From NCBI GenBank assembly GCA_027405735.1, contig JAPEHQ010000021.1, positions 62,001 through 126,000 on the forward strand: a DNA stretch of 64,000 bases, in the 5' to 3' direction. Of the stretch, positions 1 to 11,241 are shown piece by piece (position 1 is the first letter of the stretch; the number at the start of each line of letters is the position of its first letter). Below the pieces are notes generated by a model that saw only the letters and a program-made list of their open reading frames with translations, ran no database searches and had not been told where the DNA came from. Origin of the DNA: Mucor racemosus (lineage: Eukaryota; Mucoromycota; Mucoromycetes; Mucorales; Mucoraceae). The position numbers and the translations under genes were made by a program.

Positions 1-137
1 CAATTGATACATTTGTCATCTGAAATGCCTTTGGTTTGATCGCTTATTAAATTCAAAATTTGTCTAATTTCTTGCGTCTTTCATGGATTATTTTATACAA
101 CCTCTTTTTCTCTTTCAAAAACTTCATATTATTTAAA

Positions 138-2132
138 ATGACTTTGACAAGCATTGCCAATGAAAGTGGAGAAACCATTGTTGGCACTCTTAATGAGAAG
201 TCCAATGATAAAATTATTCTCATTGTTCATGGTGAACAAGGTGAGTTGTTGATGGATGTCTTTTGGGAAGGGGGGAGGGAGGGGGTTTAATGTGTTTGAG
301 GCATCTAATAAGGCAATCATAACAGGACATAAAGATGCTCTTTATCAAACCGCTTTAGCAGAAAAGTTACCATTCACTACATTTCGTTTTGATTTAAGTG
401 GCAATGGTGAAAGTGAAGGACAATTCAATTTCGGTCATATCCTTGTAAATATCCAATTACATGAAATTACTGCCATGCATATATTTATTATATTTTTCTA
501 GAAAAATACAGCTGATATTCATGCTGTTGCTCAACATTTTGAGAACCTTGGTTACGAAATTTTTGCAATTATTGCTTATGGAAGAGGATCATTAAGTGGA
601 TTAAAATATGCAACTACATGCGATAAACCCTTGCCTCATTATATTAATATTGCAGCACCCTTTGAGAATAAGGAAATTAACATTTCAGAGGTTAGTTGTG
701 TAATACAAGGATACCGAGTAGTTTTTATTGATAAAAATGATAGGATTTCAAGGTATATCAAAAAGGAGAATTGGTTTCAATCAAGATCAATCGAAGCGAC
801 ATCGAAAGCTTTCATAAATGGGACAATTCACACGGTATTTCTAATTACTATAACTTAAATGTTAAATTGTATCACTCATTTTTTTAAAATAGTTGTTCGT
901 ATGCCTAAAACAACCTGTGTTCATACAATTCATGGCATACAGGATGAGGTATTTTATACAAATATTAGAAATATTTTATAAACTAAAACAAACCCCCAGG
1001 TCGTGCCTGCATATCATGCTGCCATGTATTCCAACAAAATTTCCAATCACACTTTAACTTTGGTACCTGATGCAGATCACCAGTTTACCAATCAGCATGA
1101 ATTCTTGATCAACACTATTGTTGAACATTTCGAGAAACATACAAAAGATGCATATCAAAAAGCCTTATTAATGGGTCAACATGTTAGTGTATGTATTCCT
1201 CGTTGGATTGACATACCTGGTGTCAAGAATTTTAGAGATATTGGCGGTTGGCCACTTAAGGATGGAAGTGGTTATATCAGAGAAAGAACTGTATTCAGAT
1301 GCGGGCATCTTGTAGATATTACACACCAAGGCATAGAAACATTAAATAGATTAAATGTAATCGCTGCTTTTGATTTTCGATCTGACCCAGAGATTGAAAG
1401 ACAAGGTGTTATGCCTGAAGTCAATGGTTTGACTCGTTACCCATCTGCTATGTTTACAAAGGCAGATTATTCTCCTGCTGCATTAGCTACTCGTTGGAAA
1501 GGTTATTTTGAAGGAGCTTATGGTTTCCCTAAAGTATATGCAGTTATTTTAGAAAAGGGTGCTCCTCAATATCGTAAAATTTTCATTCATTTGATTGAAA
1601 ACCATTCTATTACATCAACCAAATCCATTATCGTTCATTGCACTGCTGGTAAAGATAGAACTGGTATCTTTGGCATGTTATTATTAGGCTTATGTGGTGT
1701 TGACGATGAAATTATTGCTAATGAATATGCTTTGAGTAATCTTGGCTATTGGGGTAAATATACTTTGCTTTTTATGTGTGCTGATTTTATTCATGCTTTT
1801 CTTTTTTATGTATAATTACAGAGCCTGAACATGAATTAGAGAAAAAGGCAGAGATGTTAAATGTCACTGTAGACGACATGCGCATGGTGATGTCTGCACC
1901 GTAAGTTATATGTATATATAAATATCGGATAAAATAATAACTTTTTTATCTATTTTTCAGCTACCTTGCTATGAAAGAAACTATCCGTCAATTAAAAGAG
2001 AAATACGGATCTATTGAAGGATATGTTCGTGATGAGTGTCAATTGACTTCAAATGAAATTCAAAGACTTAAAGACTTGATGGTTGTACCTATTCGCTTTG
2101 AAGAACGTCAATTATTTAGACCCAAGATTTAA
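138..2132 (+). CDS. alpha/beta hydrolase - tyrosine phosphatase fusion protein
   Basis: Eight exons (138-240, 326-444, 502-690, 753-834, 893-948, 1000-1753, 1822-1900, 1961-2132) join in frame to 517 aa. Residues 1 to about 230 resemble a serine-hydrolase alpha/beta fold: the HG loop is near residue 31, the acid loop is HGIQDEVVP (about 176-186), and the candidate histidine is His210 in DADHQF. At the nucleophile elbow the usual GHSxG is AYGRG, with Gly101 where the serine should be, so hydrolase activity is doubtful. Residues 246-517 are a Y_phosphatase3-type (PF13350) domain with NFRDIGG at 260 and the P-loop HCTAGKDRTG (Cys397, Arg403), which looks catalytically complete. The start is the first ATG that opens the hydrolase fold. 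Substrate is unknown; phosphotyrosine or phosphoinositide are both possible. The F-box gene follows 154 bp downstream on the same strand. Confidence 0.9.
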
Positions 2133-2286
2133 ATTATATTCTCGGGAAAATAAACTCTATATAATCTATCATTGATTGTTTGTTAATATGCTTTATTTTT
2201 GGTTTATAATGCTTAAAAGAAAAACTTCCGTATGCAATTAATGTCTTCTTTTTTTATTTCCATTTAACTATTATTCGCACATAATC

Positions 2287-3606
2287 ATGACTTTACAACA
2301 GCAACAACTGGCACCAAGACCACATTTGGCTTTAAGATTACCTGAAATTGTAAACCATATTCTTTCTTATTTAATAACTCCTTACCAATTTGATGAAAGC
2401 AACAAAACAAAAATGTATCAACAAATTCATCCTTGCTTATTCGTAAATGTACTTTGGCATGATTGCGCAACAAGGCTTATTTGGAGAAATATTACGTTTG
2501 AAGATACAAAATTAGAATTTGAAGCTTTCTTAAAATTTGCCTCTGTCTTATCTAATCACCCAAAACCGTCATTATCAGCTATGGAAATTTCGCCAAGTTC
2601 TTTAGCAGCTGGATTAGCTATTGCTGCTCCAAAATCAGCATCAGTAATGTCTCTACTTACAGACAAACGATTGAACATCTTAAAGCCAAAATTAGATACA
2701 GCTTCACATTATATAAACCTTAATGCAAATGATTTTGATACGAATGAAGACCCAATGTTTCTAAATTATGATCATATGCCACAACAGCAACGAAATACCA
2801 GATCTTCATCTCATCAACACCGTCAACAACAACATCAATCATCGCCCACTCAACATCATCATCAATATCGAAATGCCGTGCGTTCAATTGCATTGAGAAA
2901 AATCAAAAATAAATCTATCAACGAACCTTTGCAGCAGTTAGGCCAATATACAAACAAATTAGAAAAATTAGACATCTACATTTGCGATCATTTATCTGAT
3001 AGCTCAATTTACAGATTCATAACTCATAACAATCAATCGTTAACTTATCTTTCATTAGCTGGTTGCAATAAAATTACAGATGACGCCGTCCTCAGTGTAG
3101 CTAAATATTGCCCTAGCCTAGAGCATTTGGATTTACGAGCCTGTGGCCTAATATCAGACATCTCGATACAGTCCATCGCTTATAATTGCTCTAATCTGCA
3201 TCATCTAAATTTAGGCCGTGTCCGCGACAGAGAAAAGATTACAATGCAATCCATCAATTTAATAGCACAAAAGACTAAAGTTGCTGTACTTGGATTAGCC
3301 GGTTGTGACATGTCAGATGAATGTTTGATTCTACTAGCCAAATATCGTGGTAGTGGGTTGGAACGCATCTCTGTAAATAATTGCTATCGTATTACTAACA
3401 AATCTATTCGAGCTTATGTCGATTATTGTCCTAATTTATCCGTTTTCGAAATGAAAGAATGTCACTGGGTGGATGATTGGGCATTAGTAGCTGAATTAGT
3501 GCAGCGTAAGGTATTATTGACCTTGTGCGATCAACAAAATAGAGCTTGTGCTGAGTGGGCTCGTCGAAGTGGAAGAATAATGGAAGTAAAAGCGCCCGTA
3601 AAATAG
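2287..3606 (+). CDS. F-box / leucine-rich-repeat protein (AMN1-like)
   Basis: Single-exon gene, 439 aa. An F-box-like segment starts at LPEIVNHILSYL (about residues 18-70) and should bind Skp1 in an SCF ubiquitin ligase. A Gln/His-rich low-complexity linker lies at about 165-195. From about 220 to 425 there are cysteine-containing LRRs of about 26 residues, with motifs such as LSLAGCNKITDDAV, LEHLDLRACGLISD and ISVNNCYRIT. These are typical of Amn1/FBXL proteins, where the LRRs hold the substrate. The low-complexity insert has CAA/CAC/CAT runs and may vary in length between strains. The target protein cannot be predicted. Confidence 0.85.
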   Translation: MTLQQQQLAPRPHLALRLPEIVNHILSYLITPYQFDESNKTKMYQQIHPCLFVNVLWHDCATRLIWRNITFEDTKLEFEAFLKFASVLSNHPKPSLSAMEISPSSLAAGLAIAAPKSASVMSLLTDKRLNILKPKLDTASHYINLNANDFDTNEDPMFLNYDHMPQQQRNTRSSSHQHRQQQHQSSPTQHHHQYRNAVRSIALRKIKNKSINEPLQQLGQYTNKLEKLDIYICDHLSDSSIYRFITHNNQSLTYLSLAGCNKITDDAVLSVAKYCPSLEHLDLRACGLISDISIQSIAYNCSNLHHLNLGRVRDREKITMQSINLIAQKTKVAVLGLAGCDMSDECLILLAKYRGSGLERISVNNCYRITNKSIRAYVDYCPNLSVFEMKECHWVDDWALVAELVQRKVLLTLCDQQNRACAEWARRSGRIMEVKAPVK

Positions 3607-3754
3607 CCATTGGAATTGCAAAATACCCTTCAAACTCTATTAATACTTCCATTTATTTCTACTTTATTAAACAAAACTAAAATATAATGCGCAAATAAAC
3701 TTATAATCATATCATTCATGAATTTTCATAGTTTTCAGTTTTCAAAATTGGAGC

Positions 3755-4905
3755 GTGTCCTCTTTTTTAGGATATACGTTAGATATTACTAAATGGATAT
3801 TAACTAGTCAAATTATTTTATCTATTTCTAAATTTATTCTATATCTCACAAAAGTCTCAAAAACACATACAATTCACCGCTTTGTCCTTGGAAACTGGGT
3901 CTCACTTTTCATCCCTGATCTACTTTCTTTTTCACTAAATAACACCAAAAAAAATTATATGCCAATGTACCTGAGATGTGCAGCTTTAATCCAAAAATAC
4001 GTATCCGGAAATATCCTATTTTTTGCAGTTGGTATTAATTTTTCAGTGCTAAGGTTTCAGATTTTTTACGCGTATTTCACTGCTAAAGGATTGAAACCTT
4101 TGAGGCTTCATATCTCTAGAAAAACGTAAGCTATGCTAGCACTTTTTAATAATAAAACTTACTTGTTTTGAAGTGCTTTATAACATGTTTTAATATAAAA
4201 AATATCTGAGCACTTTTCTTTTTTTTTTTCATTTTTTGACATTTTTCTAGTAGGTTTCAAAATATTGGTTAAATTGAGCAACATTTTTTTTACATTCATA
4301 TCATTAAGCTTGTTGAGTTCTCTTGGGTCCAATTTAGATTTTTCCAAAATATTGATTTTTCGTGGAGATATCCTCAAAAATATGCACCAAGAGATGCCTT
4401 TGCTTCTAGCTTCAATTCTTCCCTCATATACCCTCATCCCAAATTCTGAATTTGAAAAAAAAACTGACAAAAATCTCGTTTTCTCTACGAAAAATTTAGC
4501 TAGAGGCTTTAGCAATAGCTTGATCAATATATAATGGTGCTATACATTATCTCCATTATGCAGATTTAAAATATGCTTATAAAAAGTGATGTATATCTTC
4601 AAAAAACCTTCAAACTTTCAATTGTATTTTACGCAAAATTTAATGTGCAACATTTCCATGACTTTTTCTTAGATGGATGCAGAATACAAAACTATACAAA
4701 AACTATTTAATATACTAGGTTGACCTACTTTGCAGTTCATGAGCATTTAAACAATTTTTATTTTTGAATAATTTTTCGATCATTTTTTGAAATCAATTTT
4801 GGAACCCCGTTACTATAGGGTTAAGCTGTGATGTAAACTATTATTTTAATTATCTCGACGAAAAATCAATATTTTTTGCTGAAACAAAAAATACAGAATA
4901 GTTTT
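3755..4905 (+). repeat. Dispersed repeat R, copy 1
   Basis: About 1.15 kb, repeated in this window at 21010-22045 (same orientation) and at 42640-43690, 51650-52850 and 59640-60870 (inverted). Shared landmarks are the block around 4200-4300 (poly-T, then TAGGTTTCAAAATATTGGTT) and the block near 4800-4870 (GTTAAGCTGTGATGTAAAC). Copies are roughly 75-90 percent alike by eye. Both strands carry short open frames of 90-120 codons, but they break or shift between copies. I see no clear terminal inverted repeat or target duplication, so the class of element is unknown. Confidence 0.75.
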
Positions 4906-5062
4906 CAATTGGATTCATCTTATGAATACAAAAATTAACATCTTAATTTAAATACTTGATTTTTTACAATCGATTTTAGATCAATTTTCGTTAATGTTAG
5001 GCCAGCGCAGTTATTATATTCAGGTACTGCAGTAAATAAAGATGTAGTTTACTGAAATAAAA

Positions 5063-5110
5063 ACAAAAATACAAAAATACAAAAATACAAAAATACAAAA
5101 ATACAAAAAT
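5063..5110. repeat. Microsatellite (ACAAAAAT)6
   Basis: Six perfect 8-bp units, just past the end of repeat R copy 1. The rest of 4906-5284 is AT-rich and holds no gene that I can see. Confidence 0.95.
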
Positions 5111-5284
5111 AAAGGGGTATAAATATAAGTATAATCAGCTAAAGTTTTTATTACAAAAGATTTTTGAAGATTATTTAAAATAATTGAAAAAGTATGAGGG
5201 TATTTATAGTGATTTGGAGAACTTGGATACCATCAGACTTGTATGGATTTATATTTAGTAATTTTCTAGTTTTGAGTACATTGT

Positions 5285-5545
5285 TATTTGTTATGTCAAT
5301 ATCATATCCTAGGTCGCACATTCAAGGTCACAGTCAATATTCGGTATTATAGTAAATCAACAGGTGTCCACGTTGATTTACATGCGTCTTAGTAAATTGG
5401 TGTAATGCTCTTAGATAGTATTTCTGTGTAATAGTTATAATGAAAAGTATATAAATACATCCTCTGGATGTATTGTTAATAAAAAGTGTAGTATTTTGGC
5501 AAGATTATTTCTTAAGGCCGTTTTGACATTTCATTATTGATTTAA
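5285..5545 (+). repeat. LTR-like repeat G, copy 1
   Basis: About 260 bp, similar to the reverse complement of 53955-54185. It contains a TATA-like stretch (TATATAAATAC), a palindrome ATACATCCTCTGGATGTAT at about 5454-5472 that is conserved in the other copy, and an AATAAA-type signal just after it. The promoter-like and poly(A)-like layout suggests a remnant LTR. The ends were not resolved. Confidence 0.5.
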
Positions 5546-5668
5546 TATTTCAAGGGGTAAATCATGCAGAGGATTGGCCATAAGGGATTGATGTCAAGCG
5601 GGACAATATAGACCTTTTGGGAAATGGTTGTTGTCTATTATTGTTATATCTATTTTATGTAGGGATCC

Positions 5669-5720
5669 TGTCGAGCCCAGCTTACATTAGTAGATTTGGC
5701 TGGCAAAACCCGGCTCGACA
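5669..5720. other. Nested hairpin with GC-rich stem
   Basis: TGTCGAGCC (5669-5677) is the perfect reverse complement of GGCTCGACA (5712-5720). An inner 5-bp stem CCAGC (5677-5681) / GCTGG (5699-5703) shares one base with the outer stem. The GC content is unusual for this AT-rich stretch between repeat G and element K1. Function unknown. Confidence 0.5.
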
Positions 5721-6233
5721 CCAAGGCTAATTTTATGTAACCTTGAATTAATGGATAATTTTTATATGCTTGAGCCTTATTTATATTGATAGTACAACAA
5801 CTTCACTATGGCCAACCTGCTGTGCTGCACACTATAGCCTGAGCTGCTATGCCCACTGGATATGGTTAAAAAGGTAACAATATGCACATGGGCACAACAA
5901 AAGAAACTGCACACGAGCACAACGCTAAGCCTGTATGTGCAGAATTATAGATTCTGTCCATGTGCATGACATTAATCCCATGTGTACATAATAATAGAAT
6001 TGCTCATAATCATATCATTATCTCTATTAGTGCATAATAATAAAATCTGACTACTTTATGAGCATAATGAGCTGATCGTATGGGCACAAATTTGTTTGTA
6101 CATGAGCATCGTGTCGTTCTCAAAATTTCATTGCATTTTTTACTGAACTAATGGGTTTTTAATTATATTTGATTTTATTGATACAGATTATAGACAATAA
6201 TACAATTCAATACGTTGTTGATGTAGAGCAATA

Positions 6234-6381
6234 CACTATGAAGAAAAAATCCCTTAATTCTCTTAATTGTGCCACATTAAGGAAAATAAGAAAATTTTCA
6301 CTGCTTATTTTTTTTAAATTTTGTCTTATTTCCCTTAATGTGGCACAATTAAGAGAATTAAGGGATCTTTTCTTCATAATG
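6234..6381. mobile_element. 148-bp foldback MITE (CACTA-like ends)
   Basis: Starts CACTATGAAGAAAA and ends TTTTCTTCATAATG. The terminal inverted repeats are about 50 bp with only a few mismatches and leave a short AT-rich loop, so the element is almost one hairpin. It is flanked by ATA (6231-6233 and 6382-6384). The uninterrupted site is present in K copy 2 near 11812 with a single ATA, which confirms insertion with a 3-bp target duplication. An apparent 105-codon frame across it is only a by-product of the palindrome. Confidence 0.9.
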
Positions 6382-8055
6382 ATATATGCAAGAGCCAATA
6401 TAATATTTACGATTATCATCATTTGTAAATATGCTTATAGCTATAATGTGTACAGTAACAATGGTTTTTGCTCGAGCGTAGACTAAAATACCACTTACGG
6501 CTTAAATTTATATGCAAGCCAAATCTAAGATTATAGATGTTACTTTATCACACGTAAAATTTAAACAAATTAGCCTTCTTTAAACTTACTATTTTAGTAT
6601 TTTAGTTTACGATTGTCAGCTGTAAAAATATTTGTTTTCAAGTATACAGTAGTTACGATCGAAACTATGGTTATTAGACAAAACATTAGATTATTCTTTT
6701 TTTTTTGTTTCTATATCATTTGAAATTTATCGCTTTTCTGGAACATTTCGTGGGTTTGCAGCCAGTTCTAGCTTTTCATTGAGTAGATATAAATATCATT
6801 GTTGCCTTCGATTCGATCTGATAATTAAGGAATACATCCAACAATACAGTAGTAAATAATGATGTTTGGTATTAGAATGGGGCTAAATAAAAATATCAGT
6901 CTTTAATATAACGTCTGCTACCTATACTAAAAATATTAGTCCCTTATGTTAGCATGAGCATTCAGACAAAAGAAGAGAATACCAGCTTGATAGTCTGATA
7001 TGTCTTATCAAACGGTGAATATATCTTTGAAATATGAAAATAAAAAGAGAGAAACAATACACTTAGAAAAGGATTTTCAAGGCTTTACATTATTTAGTGC
7101 AATTAAAACCCTGTTAAATTGCTCATTTCAGCCAATGTAAAAGCAGCATTACAGCGCATCAACCCATAAACTAAGCAAAATAGGCAATATCTGTTATCAT
7201 AGAAACATGTATCATTTTTCTACCAGAAAAACTGTCTGTTATATCATAGATTTATTAAAAAATTGCAAAAGCGAGCCCGTAGAGCGACGCCATAATTGAG
7301 CATAACACGATCGAACGGCTAAGTCTTTTATACTATGGTAAATATCTAAGCTTTAAATGAAAATGCGTTTTTTTTTTTACTTTTCTTATATTTAACCACG
7401 TACAGTCTGAAAATTCAGTTTTTGTAGCGGACATTTTCGGTGCTCATTTTATCCTTACCAACACACATGATTCTGATCAAAAAACAGAAAAATCAAATTT
7501 TGATACCAAAATCAACGTTTAAATATACTACATTATGAGAGAAAATTGTAGGTATAGCTAATACGCATTTTATAAAAGCTTAATATTAAATGTTAAGTAA
7601 TGAAACTTAGCATTTTTGGCCTAAAAACGGTTTTTTGATTAAAGGATTTTCATGTAATATTTTGCAATAAAACGGGTTGCTATTTTTTATTGAGCAAATA
7701 GAGCGCTAAATTCTGTATATGTGTATATTTTTTGTTTTTATAATTGGTAGTATAATTAACTCTAGATTTGCAAAATCAGAAAAAAAAATTAAAAAATGTC
7801 AGAATTGATGATCTGGACAAAAATAATTTTCTAAATTAATATTCCGCTTATAAGCCTTGTAAGTCTTAAAAATAAGAGATTTTATAATACTTGAGAACTT
7901 TTTCAAGAATTTACGATGCTGTATCCACTTGATTCAAGCTTATTACCGTAAATATTTATACATGTTAATATTATGTGGTAGCTTATTTGATGATAATATA
8001 GTCTTGCGTGATAATTATTGCGCTAGAAGTGATTTACATTGAGTTTTAGTCTTAC

Positions 8056-8157
8056 CCTTCCAATATCATAAACATAAGCATGGCCATCACTGGAACCTAT
8101 TATTGCCGCCTTTTTATCCTCTTTGTCCCAAGTCAATTTATTCAATGCTTTACCAGA
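8056..8157 (-). pseudogene. Dynein intermediate chain-like fragment (K copy 1)
   Basis: The reverse strand reads SGKALNKLTWDKEDKK...GSSDGHAYVYDIG, a WD-repeat strand that resembles the C-terminal repeat of cytoplasmic dynein intermediate chain. An extra Ile codon precedes GSSDG, shared only with copy 2. No start, no complete gene. Confidence 0.7.
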
Positions 8158-9798
8158 ACAAACGTTTGACCTATAAAAATTGATTTATTAGTAAAATCAA
8201 TTATTAACAACAACCTAATAAGTAATAATTATGGTGTACCTTTGATAGTTGGTAGTGATATACAAGAAAACATCTTGTTTTCCTCTTCTTAGCTGTTGGC
8301 CACTAAATAGAAATAAATGCTTTTTAGAAACTAAATAGGTTAACACGAGTTTATTCATTCATTCAAATCAAGTCAATACTATACATACTTTTATAATTAC
8401 CAGTTTTTCTCCAGGTAAATATCGGCTTTAGACCAGAAAAGCATTGATTATAACGTAGATGATGGAACAAAATGATTAAGTTGGATGCTTTTTTTGTTCG
8501 AGAAAGGTATTATAACGCGTCCTAACTTTAACAGTTAATAATTTATTTCTAAATAAACAATAGGAAAAACATGTACTTGTACCTGCTTGAGTGGAATTAC
8601 ATACTAAAAACGCTTGATAATAATAAAACAACCTAATTTCCAAGTGTCGTTCATAAAATATGATGTCACTTAAAAAATAAACGACAGTAATAAACAAACG
8701 CTTCAATTGAACACAATAACAAACGCATGCTAAAAATATGAAATAACGTTTTGAACCATACTTGTCGTGTAAATGATAGCACCCTTGATTACGGTGCAAT
8801 CAATTACACAAATGACATATATATCAAAATAGAATTCTATCCAAATCAATAATAATACTAAACAAAGATATCAATTCAGTCAGCTACTCATCTATATTGA
8901 AGCACTACGGCCAAACTATGCTTCCCATGGGCATAATGATTTCCACAGATGGGCAGAATAAACCATTCATTGTGTGCAGAACCGGCAGCCCAGATAAGTA
9001 AAGCAATTAGATCAAGGGTTTTTAGTCAATTTATTAAAGTATATCAATCATAATATAACTAATATCGAAGGTAATTTAAATGGTTTAAAATATATGTGAG
9101 TTACTCTGATTTAACAGAATTGCCTTATTGACAAGATATATCAATTTGGAATTTAGGGTTTGAAAGAGTTCTGCCCATGTTCTTCTTTCGGGGACCAAAT
9201 GGGAACAACGACAACAACCTGTTTGGTAACGCTAAAAGTATTTATGCCTTTGTAAATCCCTATTTGTAACACACAAAATCTTTTTTCTTCCCTACTCTTT
9301 TCTCAGCTCTTTTATTTACGTTTAAAATGATAACAAAAAGACTAATATTTTTTTATAAACTGAAATCAAGTAACAGGTACAAGTACATGTTTTTCCTATT
9401 GTTTATTTAGAAATAAATTATTAACTGTTAAAGTTAGGACGCGTTATAATACCTTTCTCGAACAAAAAAAGCATCCAACTTAATCATTTTGTTCCATCAT
9501 CTACGTTATAATCAATGCTTTTCTGGTCTAAAGCCGATATTTACCTGGAGAAAAACTGGTAATTATAAAAGTATGTATAGTATTGACTTGATTTGAATGA
9601 ATGAATAAACTCGTGTTAACCTATTTAGTTTCTAAAAAGCATTTATTTCTATTTAGTGGCCAACAGCTAAGAAGAGGAAAACAAGATGTTTTCTTGTATA
9701 TCACTACCAACTATCAAAGGTACACCATAATTATTACTTATTAGGTTGTTGTTAATAATTGATTTTACTAATAAATCAATTTTTATAGGTCAAACGTT

Positions 9799-9905
9799 TG
9801 TTCTGGTAAAGCATTGAATAAATTGACTTGGGACAAAGAGGATAAAAAGGCGGCAATAATAGGTTCCAGTGATGGCCATGCTTATGTTTATGATATTGGA
9901 AGGGT
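9799..9905 (+). pseudogene. Dynein intermediate chain-like fragment (K copy 2)
   Basis: Same WD-repeat fragment as in K copy 1, on the plus strand, ending GHAYVYDIG before a GGTAAG splice-donor-like sequence at about 9900. The internal deletion in this copy removed the upstream half of the fragment seen in copies 3, 4 and 5. Confidence 0.7.
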
Positions 9906-11010
9906 AAGACTAAAACTCAATGTAAATCACTTCTAGCGCAATAATTATCACGCAAGACTATATTATCATCAAATAAGCTACCACATAATATTAACATGTA
10001 TAAATATTTACGGTAATAAGCTTGAATCAAGTGGATACAGCATCGTAAATTCTTGAAAAAGTTCTCAAGTATTATAAAATCTCTTATTTTTAAGACTTAC
10101 AAGGCTTATAAGCGGAATATTAATTTAGAAAATTATTTTTGTCCAGATCATCAATTCTGACATTTTTTAATTTTTTTTTTCTGATTTTGCAAATCTAGAG
10201 TTAATTATACTACCAATTATAAAAACAAAAAATATACACATATACAGAATTTAGCGCTCTATTTGCTCAATAAAAAATAGCAACCCGTTTTATTGCAAAA
10301 TATTACATGAAAATCCTTTAATCAAAAAACCGTTTTTAGGCCAAAAATGCTAAGTTTCATTACTTAACATTTAATATTAAGCTTTTATAAAATGCGTATT
10401 AGCTATACCTACAATTTTCTCTCATAATGTAGTATATTTAAACGTTGATTTTGGTATCAAAATTTGATTTTTCTGTTTTTTGATCAGAATCATGTGTGTT
10501 GGTAAGGATAAAATGAGCACCGAAAATGTCCGCTACAAAAACTGAATTTTCAGACTGTACGTGGTTAAATATAAGAAAAGTAAAAAAAAAAACGCATTTT
10601 CATTTAAAGCTTAGATATTTACCATAGTATAAAAGACTTAGCCGTTCGATCGTGTTATGCTCAATTATGGCGTCGCTCTACGGGCTCGCTTTTGCAATTT
10701 TTTAATAAATCTATGATATAACAGACAGTTTTTCTGGTAGAAAAATGATACATGTTTCTATGATAACAGATATTGCCTATTTTGCTTAGTTTATGGGTTG
10801 ATGCGCTGTAATGCTGCTTTTACATTGGCTGAAATGAGCAATTTAACAGGGTTTTAATTGCACTAAATAATGTAAAGCCTTGAAAATCCTTTTCTAAGTG
10901 TATTGTTTCTCTCTTTTTATTTTCATATTTCAAAGATATATTCACCGTTTGATAAGACATATCAGACTATCAAGCTGGTATTCTCTTCTTTTGTCTGAAT
11001 GCTCATGCTA

Positions 11011-11241
11011 GACGGATATCTATAATTTTCACATCTTTTTAATTTTCTATATATATCCTATTTTTTTTTGTATATCTTCAGATTTCATATTTTTATAACT
11101 TTCTTTATGAATTAAAATGATTATTAAATATAATAAACATTATCAAGAAGGCAACTTTTCCATTTTGCATGAAAAAGCAACATTATATTTATGCTTTCTC
11201 TTAAGATACATACTAACTTCATATAAGATAAGATATCCGTC
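11011..11241 (+). mobile_element. 231-bp MITE, copy 1
   Basis: Perfect 11-bp terminal inverted repeats GACGGATATCT / AGATATCCGTC, flanked by CTA on both sides. The unoccupied site in K copy 1 (near 6950) has one CTA, so the target duplication is 3 bp. The sequence is identical by eye to the reverse complement of 37380-37610. No coding capacity. Three-bp duplications are seen in PIF/Harbinger and CACTA elements. Confidence 0.92.

Larger units (their letters stand above)
5804..8585 (-). mobile_element. Transposon K, copy 1 (truncated, inverted)
   Basis: Reverse-strand copy of element K. The right terminus CACTATGGCCAACCTG is at 5804. The copy breaks off at 8585, at the point that corresponds to position 9374 of copy 2, so the left about 470 bp are missing. 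It matches copy 2 (9374-12261) almost base for base over about 2.6 kb, apart from a 148-bp MITE inserted at 6234-6381, a small subterminal deletion near 5820 and scattered changes. It shares with copy 2 an extra triplet in the dynein-like fragment that other copies lack, so the two are sister copies. No transposase was found. Confidence 0.85.

Noticed and set aside
3755..4534. Three frames of 89-124 codons in repeat R copy 1 as candidate genes
   Set aside because: Equivalent frames in the other four copies carry stops, shifts and many replacements; treated as repeat sequence.
6169..6486. 105-codon frame on the plus strand and a 71-codon frame on the minus strand
   Set aside because: Both cross the 148-bp foldback MITE and read the same palindrome from each side; absent from the sister K copy.
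8056..8157. Assigning the WD fragment to U5 snRNP40 or another generic WD protein
   Set aside because: The longer copies add VDG..QFxLWxLN upstream, which fits dynein intermediate chains better than generic WD proteins.
5804..8585. Reading K as a Maverick-type or Helitron element
   Set aside because: No polymerase, integrase, capsid or Rep/helicase motifs, and the element has terminal inverted repeats with subterminal motifs.
8476..8799. 107-codon minus-strand frame
   Set aside because: Spans the border between K copy 1 and the unique spacer; no splice or start context and no family similarity.
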